Source: JAUIAI01 sp045106815 | GTDB taxonomy: Bacteria; Pseudomonadota; Gammaproteobacteria; Burkholderiales; Burkholderiaceae_E | DNA: 64,000 nt | Direction of reading: 5' to 3' | Assembly (NCBI GenBank): GCA_045106815.1 | Contig: JBGCFG010000003.1 | Coordinates: 1 to 64,000 of the forward strand | Shown here: piece by piece, positions 53,235 through 61,410 of the stretch | How positions within the stretch are numbered: position 1 is the first letter of the stretch | Layout: each line of letters starts with the position of its first letter | Program-made: the position numbers and the translations under genes | Notes under the pieces: model-generated | The model's database searches: none | Told to the model about the DNA's origin: nothing | Seen by the model: only the letters and a program-made list of their open reading frames with translations

Positions 53235-56200
53235 CTAGCTTATTTTCGAAAGCATCGCTCGCGCTTTCTGTTGTTGTGCATTGTCGCCGTCCTTGAGCAC
53301 TTCATCGAGCAACTCACGGGCGCCTTCTTTGTCACCAATCTCTTCGTATGCCGAAGCCAAATCAAGCTTGGTGGCCATTTCCTGCCACTTGGCACCGTCA
53401 CCAGCTGGCGCTGCGTCAGCTTCTGAAGACAGTTCCAATCCCACTGAGGCCAGATCTGCATCAACCGCCTCATTGCCAACCTGACCACGCATGGTGTCAA
53501 GTGATGGGATTTCAACGCTCAGATCATCAGTTTCTGTTAATGGCGCAGCCACATTGCCCTCGGTATCAACATCCATCTCGAGTGAAGGCATCTCAACGTT
53601 GGCTTCGAGCGCAGCATTCAGATCAGCAGAGTCATCACTGACGGCCATCTTCGTATCGATTTCGGTGTTGATATCAAGATCGAAATCAAGACTGTTCAAG
53701 TCGTCATCGTCCGTTGCCTCAATCGCATCGGGCTCAGCGGCAGAAATTGACTCCGACGCTTCCTGTGCCTCATTGACCAGTGACTCGAAGCTGGTATTGA
53801 TTGCATCGGTCATTGGTGATGGATTGGTCTGCGTGTCTTGAGCCAGCGAATCAGCCAGACCAGCAGCACCTACCGCGCCCGCAACACCTGCAGCACCGGC
53901 AACGGCCGCTGCGCCTGGAGCACCGTCAACGGGCCCTGCTGAATCGTCAATCTCACCCGTGTAAAGCGGGTTTTCCGGATCAACAGCCAGACCCATCGTG
54001 ATGACTTTGGGCCACTCTTCGTTTTGGCCGCCGGTGGCGTCATACATTTCGCGCGCAACGACACCGTAGGAAGCGCCGTCTTTACGGCCAGCATAGATTT
54101 CCAACAGTTTCAGGCGAATTGCCTGGCGATCAGGCTGACGCTTAAGTGCTTCCTTAAGGATTTCTTCCGCCTGAGCTTCACGTCCGTAGGCAATGTAGAC
54201 CTCAGCCTCAGCAATCGGGTCAACTTCGGTCGAGTGCACGTCTACTGCTGAGTCAGTCGCCACACCGGTATTGAACAGACTGTTGCTGGTGTCAACGTCT
54301 TGCCCGCCGGTGGTTCCAAACAGCGAGTTAGCAGCGAAGGCATCATCACCGCCGAGCGTATCTTCAAAGCGCTCTTCGGTTTTCTTGCTCTTGCGACGAC
54401 GCCAGGCGAAGAATCCGCCAATGGCGATCAGCGCAGCGGCACCAATTGGCACGATCGGGTTGGAGGTGACTGCATTCATCACCGTATCAACCATTGACTC
54501 GCTTTGAGCCGCTGGTGCGACCGGTGCCGGTGTAGGAGCCGGCGTTGGTGCAGGAGCTGCTGCCTGTCCTGCGGCGGTAGCAGCCTCAGTAGCAGCCGTC
54601 ACTGCTGCATCTGCGGTTTGATCAACCGCATCGCCAGCCTGGGCCAAAGTCTCAGAAGCACTGTCAGCAACACTCGCTGCAGTATCGCCTGCCGAATCAA
54701 CCGCATCAGCAGCAGCTTCGGTCACCGCATCAGCGGCTGAGTCAGCGGCCGTGTCCACATCCGGCAGTGCCGTCATGCTTGCGGAACCATCGGTCTCAGC
54801 CGAAGCGTCGGCGGCGTCTGCCGCCGTACTAACGTCGGCTTCAGCTTGAGTCTCAGCAGCATCAACGCTGTCAGCAGCTTGGGTTCCTTCAGTGGCCGGC
54901 GCCAACTCGGTCACCGTGCCAGTCGTGGCCGCGGCAGCTTCGTTTGCAGTCTCTAGCTCGGCAACCTGATTACCCAGGTCGGCAAGCTGCTTGTTCTTGA
55001 GCTCCAGCAGTCTTTGTAGATCAGCAACATTGCGCTCAAGCTCCGAGACTCTGCCCTGCGCATTACGCAAAGCAGCCTCACGAGCAATGTCAGTTTCCTG
55101 AGAAGCTGCCGCTTCGCCCGTGGCGGTGGCCGCGGAAGAGGTCGATGCGCTGGAATCGCGGCTGAGCTTCAGTTCGTCAGAGGCGGTCTGGCTCTCACCG
55201 GTTTCTTCGCTAGCACTGCCAATCGTACCGATTGCAGCGCTACCCTCGGCCACTGTACTCGCCGTGTCACTGGCCTCAGAAGCGGCGGCGTCAGCGAGAC
55301 GAGCTCGGTATTCACGCCAGGCTTGGTTGCTTGCCTGCATTTCACGAACCGCTTCAGCGCTCGTGACAGCATTGATTTCGTCCTGACTAGGCAGGTCGAG
55401 CGTTGCACCGGCACGAAGCTGGTGAACGCTGCCAAAAAACGCAGATTCGTTTTTACGATAAATCGCCACCATCGCCTGATTCAATGATCGCGCTTCTGGC
55501 TGTAGTTCGCGGGCAATAACAGCGAGCGTGTCACCGCGTTGAACCACGCGTGAACTTGGCACGTTTGGCGCAACCGGCGCTGGCGTCGGCTGAGCGGCAG
55601 GCGCAGGCGCCGCGGCCGCGGGAGCCGGGGCTGCTCCTTGTGCGCCAACGGTTGCTGCGGCAGCAGCAGCTGCTCGCTCGGCTCTGACCTGAGCGGCCAG
55701 CGCGGCGGCTGAAGGCTCAGAGGTATTTGGTACTTGAGCGGCAGCTGGCGCGATCGCGCTGTTTGGTGCCTGACTCGGGGTGACCACGGATGCCTGTGAC
55801 GCGCCGCCTTCAATAGGCTGAGGCTGGCCAACACGCAACTCGGGCGGATCGAGCAGGAAGGTGTACTCACGGACAAACTTGCCGCTATTCCAGTTCAGCT
55901 CAATAAGCAAATCAACGAAAGGTTCGTTGACTGGCCGAGAAGACGTAATTCTGACAATCGCGCCGGCGCCCTGACGCTGAACTTCGAAGCGCAGGCCAGT
56001 GAGGGCAGGATTGAATTCGAGGCCGGCCTGACGGAAAGCTTCCGGACGAGCTAGCCTGGCCTTCAGTGAAGAGGCTTCATCATCAGTCAGCGAGGTAACT
56101 TCCACCTCAGCACGCAGCGGCTGACCAAGACCTGAATTCACCGTGAGGCGACCCAGACCGGCGGCGTCAGCTGGCAAGCTTACCGACGAGAAAACTGTGG

Positions 56201-56297
56201 CCAACGCCAGACTTAAAGCAGTCGTGCTGAACTTAGTGTGCAGCGAATTGCGCCTGCTAACTGGCGACGATTTAGATGTCGTCAAGACCTTCCCCAA
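53235..56297 (-). CDS. fimV: FimV, polar hub protein
   Basis: About 1020 residues. A signal peptide ends near A-D-A-A (about 46) and is followed by the N-terminal FimV domain (G-L-G-Q-P-L-R-A-E-V). A LysM peptidoglycan-binding domain is at about 248-305 (V-V-Q-R-G-D-T-L). A coiled-coil and long Ala/Asp-rich linker lead to a membrane segment near 615-635, an acidic cytoplasmic part with TPR motif, and the C-terminal FimV helix pair (L-A-S-A-Y-E-E-I-G-D). FimV organises type IV pili and twitching at the pole. The start is a TTG at 56297 with AGGAG 6 bases upstream. Confidence 0.92.
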   Translation of the reverse strand: MGKVLTTSKSSPVSRRNSLHTKFSTTALSLALATVFSSVSLPADAAGLGRLTVNSGLGQPLRAEVEVTSLTDDEASSLKARLARPEAFRQAGLEFNPALTGLRFEVQRQGAGAIVRITSSRPVNEPFVDLLIELNWNSGKFVREYTFLLDPPELRVGQPQPIEGGASQASVVTPSQAPNSAIAPAAAQVPNTSEPSAAALAAQVRAERAAAAAAATVGAQGAAPAPAAAAPAPAAQPTPAPVAPNVPSSRVVQRGDTLAVIARELQPEARSLNQAMVAIYRKNESAFFGSVHQLRAGATLDLPSQDEINAVTSAEAVREMQASNQAWREYRARLADAAASEASDTASTVAEGSAAIGTIGSASEETGESQTASDELKLSRDSSASTSSAATATGEAAASQETDIAREAALRNAQGRVSELERNVADLQRLLELKNKQLADLGNQVAELETANEAAAATTGTVTELAPATEGTQAADSVDAAETQAEADVSTAADAADASAETDGSASMTALPDVDTAADSAADAVTEAAADAVDSAGDTAASVADSASETLAQAGDAVDQTADAAVTAATEAATAAGQAAAPAPTPAPTPAPVAPAAQSESMVDTVMNAVTSNPIVPIGAAALIAIGGFFAWRRRKSKKTEERFEDTLGGDDAFAANSLFGTTGGQDVDTSNSLFNTGVATDSAVDVHSTEVDPIAEAEVYIAYGREAQAEEILKEALKRQPDRQAIRLKLLEIYAGRKDGASYGVVAREMYDATGGQNEEWPKVITMGLAVDPENPLYTGEIDDSAGPVDGAPGAAAVAGAAGVAGAVGAAGLADSLAQDTQTNPSPMTDAINTSFESLVNEAQEASESISAAEPDAIEATDDDDLNSLDFDLDINTEIDTKMAVSDDSADLNAALEANVEMPSLEMDVDTEGNVAAPLTETDDLSVEIPSLDTMRGQVGNEAVDADLASVGLELSSEADAAPAGDGAKWQEMATKLDLASAYEEIGDKEGARELLDEVLKDGDNAQQQKARAMLSKIS

Positions 56298-56734
56298 AAC
56301 GATCTCCTCGATCTTTGCAGCGTAGCATCAGGTATTTAGTGGGACAAGATAAACAAAACCTCACGAGATTGTCGGCGTTGTATACAGTTAACGCAGACAT
56401 CGTGACGGCATTGAATTGACTTTGTGCCAGGTTGAACCGGGTCGACGGAGTGGCTTGATACGCCAGATGTGTAAGTAAATCCATGCGACAGTTGGCAACA
56501 GAGTCTACTTGATGAGCCCGTGAAAGTGTTCTGTTTCCGCCACAAACTGGCGGCAGGCAACAACACTTAACAAGTACCCACTAAGTCACGCTAGAACAAT
56601 GAACATCCCGGCTGGCCAGGAGCGTTCGGCTAAAAACAATCAAACTGTGAGGTGAGCTTTTGCCCTTCCCTGAGTGATGACTGCGATGCTTCAGTCATCA
56701 CGCCGCAGGTTGCTCGATCTCGTCAGTCAGTTGC
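56298..56734. other. asd-fimV intergenic region
   Basis: About 437 bases without a credible gene. Two inverted repeats occur: GTGATGACTG/CAGTCATCAC (56674-56701), 33 bases after the asd stop, and CCGCCA/TGGCGG (56537-56553). Neither is followed by a T-tract on the minus strand. The region must contain the fimV promoter and leader; no clear hexamers were found. Confidence 0.5.
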
Positions 56735-57844
56735 TTAGCGAGTCACGAGAATGCGCAACATCCGGCGCAGTGGTTCGGCCGCCCCCCACAAGAGCTGGTC
56801 GCCCACCGTGAAGAGACTGTAGATGCCGGGCTCGACTGCTAGCGCCCTCACCCGCCCAACGGCGATTTTGAGGGTACCGGTGACAGCAGAAGGGGTGAGA
56901 TGGTGCATCGAACTGTTGCGCTCGTTGGACACGAAGCTTACCCACTCATTACCGGCTGCCAGCCGCTGCTGAACTTCAGCGGCGGAAAGCGTCTCTTTTA
57001 ATTTGATTGTGAGCGCCTGACTGTGGCATCGCATCGCGCCAATCCGTACGCACAGACTCTCAATTGGGAAGTGTTGCTCAGCGCTGTTGCCGAGGATCTT
57101 GTTGCATTCTGCGTCTGCCTTCCACTCCTCGCGAGACATGCCGTTGCCTAGATCAGTATCGATCCAGGGAATCAGACTGCCCGCCAGCGGAACCGCCGTT
57201 TGTTCGGTCGGAAATGCCGATGAACGCATCGTGTCGATGACGGCTTTGTCGATATCAAGAATCGGTGAGGCCGGATCGGCCAACATCTCAGCCACTGATC
57301 CATTAAGCGCACCCATCTGACTCAGCAGCTCACGCATTTGCTGAGCGCCACCACCAGAGGCGGCCTGGTAAGTCATGCAGGTGGCCCATTGCACGAGGTT
57401 GTCGGCCAACAATCCGTGCAAGGCAAGCATCATCAAACTGACGGTGCAGTTACCCCCGATGAAATCACGCGTACCGCCGGACAGCGCCTGATCAATGACG
57501 TGACGGTTAAGGGGGTCAAGCACCACAACTGAATCGTCGGCCATACGAAGCGTGGATGCTGCATCAAGCCAGTAACCCTTCCAGCCAGCATCTCGAAGGG
57601 CACCGTTGATGGCTTTCGTGTAGTCGCCCCCCTGGCAAGTTAGGACGATATCCATTGCTGACAACGCTTTGAGGTCGCCCGCATCAGCGAGCGGTTCATC
57701 GCCAAATGGCGCTTTGCCACCCGCGTTGGAGGTACTGAAAAAGACGGGATTAAAATGCGAGAAATCCTGCTCCTCGTGCATACGCTGCATAAGCACAGAG
57801 CCCACCATGCCTCGCCAACCAACCAAACCTACCTTTAGCGCCAT
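56735..57844 (-). CDS. asd: Aspartate-semialdehyde dehydrogenase
   Basis: A 369-residue enzyme of the enterobacterial type, making aspartate semialdehyde for lysine, threonine, methionine and cell wall. The N-terminal G-W-R-G-M-V-G-S binds NADP and the catalytic Cys133 is in G-G-N-C-T-V. It is 21 bases after leuB. Confidence 0.97.
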   Translation of the reverse strand: MALKVGLVGWRGMVGSVLMQRMHEEQDFSHFNPVFFSTSNAGGKAPFGDEPLADAGDLKALSAMDIVLTCQGGDYTKAINGALRDAGWKGYWLDAASTLRMADDSVVVLDPLNRHVIDQALSGGTRDFIGGNCTVSLMMLALHGLLADNLVQWATCMTYQAASGGGAQQMRELLSQMGALNGSVAEMLADPASPILDIDKAVIDTMRSSAFPTEQTAVPLAGSLIPWIDTDLGNGMSREEWKADAECNKILGNSAEQHFPIESLCVRIGAMRCHSQALTIKLKETLSAAEVQQRLAAGNEWVSFVSNERNSSMHHLTPSAVTGTLKIAVGRVRALAVEPGIYSLFTVGDQLLWGAAEPLRRMLRILVTR

Positions 57845-57865
57845 CTTATTCGTGATCCTGTCTCA

Positions 57866-58945
57866 TCAAGCTGCAACCAGTGCTGCCACCACAGCATCAC
57901 CCATGGCCTCTAGTCCGACAACTGGTTTGCCCTCTTCGGCAATATCTGCAGTTCGCAAGCCCTGAGCGAGCACCTGCTTAACGGCCGTCTCAAGCCGGTC
58001 GGCAACCTCGGGCTGACCAACCGAATAGCGCAGCAACATCGCCAAAGACAAGAAACTGGCCAACGGATTTGCAACACCTTTGCCAGCGATGTCAGGGGCA
58101 GAGCCATGAATGGGTTCGTACATGCCAAACGCGTCTGCATTAACTGATGCAGACGGCAGCATGCCAATGGAACCGGTGAGCATGGATGCTTCATCAGACA
58201 AGATGTCTCCAAACATATTGCCTGTCACGATGACATCGAACTGCTTTGGATCGCGCACCAACTGCATCGCCGCATTGTCGACATACATATGGCTCAATTC
58301 GACATCAGAATAATCCGCATGGCATTCGGTGACCACGTCGCGCCACAACTGGGTTGTCTCGAGCACATTGGCTTTGTCTACCGAACAGACTCGGCCCTGG
58401 CGCTTACGGGCAGCTTCAAACGCGGTGATCGCGATGCGGCGAATCTCGCCCTCGTTATAGCGCATGGTGTCAAAACCTTCACGCTGACCGGCTTCGTTGG
58501 TTTGAATACCGCGCGGCTGACCAAAGTAGATATCACCGGTTAGTTCCCGCACGATCAGGATATCCAGACCCGCCACGATATCCGCCCGCAAGCTTGAGGC
58601 ATGGGCCAGCTCTTTATAGACAATCGCCGGACGCAGATTTGCGTAAAGATCAAAATGCTTGCGTAGCCTCAGTAGCCCCTGTTCGGGCCTCTGGGCACGC
58701 GGCAAAGCATCAAACTGCGGCGCGCCAACCGCGCCAAACAAAATAGCATCAGAGCGCTCACAGAGCGCAAGCGTCTCAGCCGGCAGCGGATCACCACTGG
58801 CTTCATAGCCGGCGCCACCCACTGCTGCAGACTCCGTCTCAATCTCCAGGCCCTGCCGGTTGAGAACATCAATGACCCGCAGGCTTTGATGAATGATTTC
58901 CGGGCCGATACCGTCACCGGGCAGTACTGCAATTTTGATGGTCAT
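57866..58945 (-). CDS. leuB: 3-Isopropylmalate dehydrogenase
   Basis: A 359-residue NAD-dependent decarboxylating dehydrogenase of leucine synthesis. It has the opening G-D-G-I-G-P-E, the N-L-R-P substrate loop, R-E-L-T-G-D-I-Y-F-G and the D-x-x-x-D metal site near L-S-D-E-A. The NAD loop G-S-A-P-D-I-A-G-K is complete. It follows leuD by 21 bases. Confidence 0.97.
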   Translation of the reverse strand: MTIKIAVLPGDGIGPEIIHQSLRVIDVLNRQGLEIETESAAVGGAGYEASGDPLPAETLALCERSDAILFGAVGAPQFDALPRAQRPEQGLLRLRKHFDLYANLRPAIVYKELAHASSLRADIVAGLDILIVRELTGDIYFGQPRGIQTNEAGQREGFDTMRYNEGEIRRIAITAFEAARKRQGRVCSVDKANVLETTQLWRDVVTECHADYSDVELSHMYVDNAAMQLVRDPKQFDVIVTGNMFGDILSDEASMLTGSIGMLPSASVNADAFGMYEPIHGSAPDIAGKGVANPLASFLSLAMLLRYSVGQPEVADRLETAVKQVLAQGLRTADIAEEGKPVVGLEAMGDAVVAALVAA

Positions 58946-58966
58946 GAGCGTGTCTTAGTTGAAAAA

Positions 58967-59620
58967 TTAGGCGCTGAGTGATTTTCCGAGCCAGGGCTGG
59001 GCAGCCAGCCGCTTGGCTTCATATGCCCTGATCAAATCAGCCTTCTGGAGCGTCTGGCCAATTTCATCGAGTCCGTTAAGCAGGTTGTGACGACGAGTCG
59101 CATCGATCTCAAATGGGTGAACGATTGAGCTATCGACTGTCGCCACCGTTTGCGCCTGCAAATCGACGACTAGTTCAAAGCCGGGGAAACTGGCCGTTTC
59201 CATGAACAAACGATCAACCGCCGCCTCGGGCAGCACAATCGGCAGGAAGCCAATCTTGTAGCAATTGTTGAAGAAGATATCGGCAAAGGACGGCGCAATC
59301 ACAACCCGAAAGCCGTAGTCCTGCAACGCCCACGGCGCGTGTTCACGCGAGGAACCGCAGCCAAAATTTCGGCGTGCGATCAAAATCGAGGCTTTTTCAT
59401 AGCGAGCCTGATTCAGCACAAAGTCAGGGTTTTTTGGTCGGGCACTGTGATCCATGCCCGGCTCACCATCGTCCAGGTAGCGCCAAGCGTCGAACAGGTT
59501 CGGCCCAAAGCCGCTGCGCTTGATCGACTTCAGAAACTGCTTGGGAATGATGGCATCAGTGTCGACATTCGCCCGATCCATCGGGGCCACGACACCGCGG
59601 TGTACGGTCAGTTTTTCCAT
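58967..59620 (-). CDS. leuD: 3-Isopropylmalate dehydratase small subunit
   Basis: A 217-residue subunit that pairs with LeuC to isomerise 2- to 3-isopropylmalate. F-G-C-G-S-S-R-E-H-A-P-W is the swivel-domain motif, and the N-terminal D-R-A-N-V-D-T-D-A-I-I-P-K is typical. It is 27 bases after leuC. Confidence 0.97.
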   Translation of the reverse strand: MEKLTVHRGVVAPMDRANVDTDAIIPKQFLKSIKRSGFGPNLFDAWRYLDDGEPGMDHSARPKNPDFVLNQARYEKASILIARRNFGCGSSREHAPWALQDYGFRVVIAPSFADIFFNNCYKIGFLPIVLPEAAVDRLFMETASFPGFELVVDLQAQTVATVDSSIVHPFEIDATRRHNLLNGLDEIGQTLQKADLIRAYEAKRLAAQPWLGKSLSA

Positions 59621-59647
59621 TTTGCGTCCTCGTGCGGTTTTGGTGGG

Positions 59648-61045
59648 CTAGCGAATATCGACGAAGTGACCGGCAACTCCGGCAGCCGCAGCCATTGCTG
59701 GGCTCACAAGATGAGTCCGGCCGCCAGCACCCTGGCGTCCTTCGAAGTTTCGGTTTGAAGTTGATGCGCATCGCTCACCCGACTCGAGCCGGTCTGCGTT
59801 CATCGCCAGGCACATCGAACAGCCAGGCTCACGCCATTCAAAGCCTGCCGCGGTAAAGATCTTATCCAGTCCTTCAGCCTCGGCTTGGGCTTTCACGAGT
59901 CCTGATCCCGGCACAACCATCGCGAGTTTCACTGAGTCAGCCTTGCGTTTGCCACGCACGACAGCGGCAGCTTGTCGCAGGTCTTCAATACGGGAGTTCG
60001 TACACGATCCGATAAAAATCTTGTCGGGCTTAATGTCGGAAATCGAAGTATTCGGCTCCAGCCCCATATAGATCAGGGCGCGTTCGATGCCTTCGCGTTT
60101 GACGGGATCTTTTTCTTTGTCTGGGTCGGGCACTCTGCCATCAACAGGCAGCACCATCTCAGGAGAGGTTCCCCAAGTGACCTGAGGTGCAATTTGAGCC
60201 GCATCAATGACGATGGTGGTATCGAAGTGGGCACCCGGGTCTGACTGCAAAGTCTGCCAATGCTTGACGGCGTGCGCCCAGTCATCGCCTGAAGGCGCCA
60301 TAGGCCTATTCTTGAGGTACTGAATAGTGGTTTCGTCGACTGCGACCATGCCTGAGCGGGCGCCCGCTTCAATCGACATATTGCAAAGGGTCATGCGCCC
60401 TTCCATCGACAAGCCCTGTACCGCCTCTCCGGCGAACTCGATCGCATGACCAGTACCGCCAGCGGTGCCGATATGGCCAATGATCGCTAGCGCCATATCC
60501 TTGGCACCGACACCTGGACGCAGCTTGCCATCCACGCGCACCAGCATGTTTTTCATCTTGCGGGCCATCAAAACCTGAGAGGCGAGTACATGCTCCACCT
60601 CGCTTGTGCCAATACCAAACGCCAGACACGCGAATGCGCCGTGTGTGCTGGTATGCGAGTCACCGCACACAACCGTCATGCCCGGCAGTGTGGCGCCCTG
60701 CTCCGGCCCGATGACGTGGACGATGCCCTGGCGCGGGTCGCTAATGTTGAAATAGGTGATCTTGTGCTCAGCAGCATTGGCATCGAGCGTCTCTACCTGC
60801 AGGCGGGAAGTTGGGTCCTCAATGCCTTGCGAGCGGTCAGTGGTTGGCACATTATGGTCAACCACCGCCAGGTTGGCCGATATCCGCCAAGGTTTGCGCC
60901 CGGCCATTTTCAGCCCCTCAAAGGCTTGCGGACTTGTCACCTCATGAACCAGATGCCTATCGATATAGAGCATCGCGGTTGTTTCGTCAGTCTGGTCTAC
61001 GACATGGTCGTCCCAGAGTTTGTCGTAAAGAGTCTTGGGCTGCAT
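59648..61045 (-). CDS. leuC: 3-Isopropylmalate dehydratase large subunit
   Basis: A 465-residue aconitase-family subunit. The [4Fe-4S] ligands are Cys348 (G-S-C-T-N), Cys409 and Cys412 (G-C-S-M-C). V-C-G-D-S-H-T-S-T-H is the substrate-site motif. It is first in the leuCDB-asd run. ATG at 61045 is clear. No leucine-codon leader peptide was seen upstream. Confidence 0.97.
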   Translation of the reverse strand: MQPKTLYDKLWDDHVVDQTDETTAMLYIDRHLVHEVTSPQAFEGLKMAGRKPWRISANLAVVDHNVPTTDRSQGIEDPTSRLQVETLDANAAEHKITYFNISDPRQGIVHVIGPEQGATLPGMTVVCGDSHTSTHGAFACLAFGIGTSEVEHVLASQVLMARKMKNMLVRVDGKLRPGVGAKDMALAIIGHIGTAGGTGHAIEFAGEAVQGLSMEGRMTLCNMSIEAGARSGMVAVDETTIQYLKNRPMAPSGDDWAHAVKHWQTLQSDPGAHFDTTIVIDAAQIAPQVTWGTSPEMVLPVDGRVPDPDKEKDPVKREGIERALIYMGLEPNTSISDIKPDKIFIGSCTNSRIEDLRQAAAVVRGKRKADSVKLAMVVPGSGLVKAQAEAEGLDKIFTAAGFEWREPGCSMCLAMNADRLESGERCASTSNRNFEGRQGAGGRTHLVSPAMAAAAGVAGHFVDIR

Positions 61046-61410
61046 CTTGGGCTTCCAGAGTGTTGGCTTGTGCTAACCCGCCCGTCCTGACGTGCAGTGA
61101 CCGGGTCGGCAGGCGTCCGGCGGTACCAGCCAGGCAATGTCGCGGGTGGCGTTGGCTGAACATCGGCTGATAAGCCCGTCCTGATACCGGATGACGGATG
61201 GGGGCCAGGCAGAGCGAACGACGGGCCCCTAGATAGGTCGCCAGATGAAAGCCACTTTTCCTCGTGGGAAATTATGCCACGCGGACTCGGAGAACAGATT
61301 CGAGGCCCTAGCATCGATTAGGGGCGGCTAAGCCCTGTTTTCGGTGGCATTAGATCGGGGCCGGACCTGATCTACTAGTTAGGTTCAGCCAAACAGCGCC
61401 TTTCAGACCA
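61046..61410. other. Divergent control region, leuC and GGDEF/EAL gene
   Basis: About 365 bases without a credible gene. An 11-base direct repeat GCCCGTCCTGA occurs at 61080-61090 and 61174-61184. It may be chance. Promoters for both directions must be here, but no hexamer pair could be called with confidence. Confidence 0.45.

Noticed and set aside
56272..56566. Small minus-strand frames in the asd-fimV gap
   Set aside because: No ribosome sites or coding character; one overlaps the fimV start.
61080..61184. Direct repeat GCCCGTCCTGA upstream of leuC
   Set aside because: Only two copies about 94 bases apart with no symmetry; chance is a sufficient explanation, so it is noted only as part of the intergenic region.
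61046..61410. Leucine leader peptide or T-box before leuC
   Set aside because: Looked for a short frame with Leu codons followed by a terminator; none was seen.
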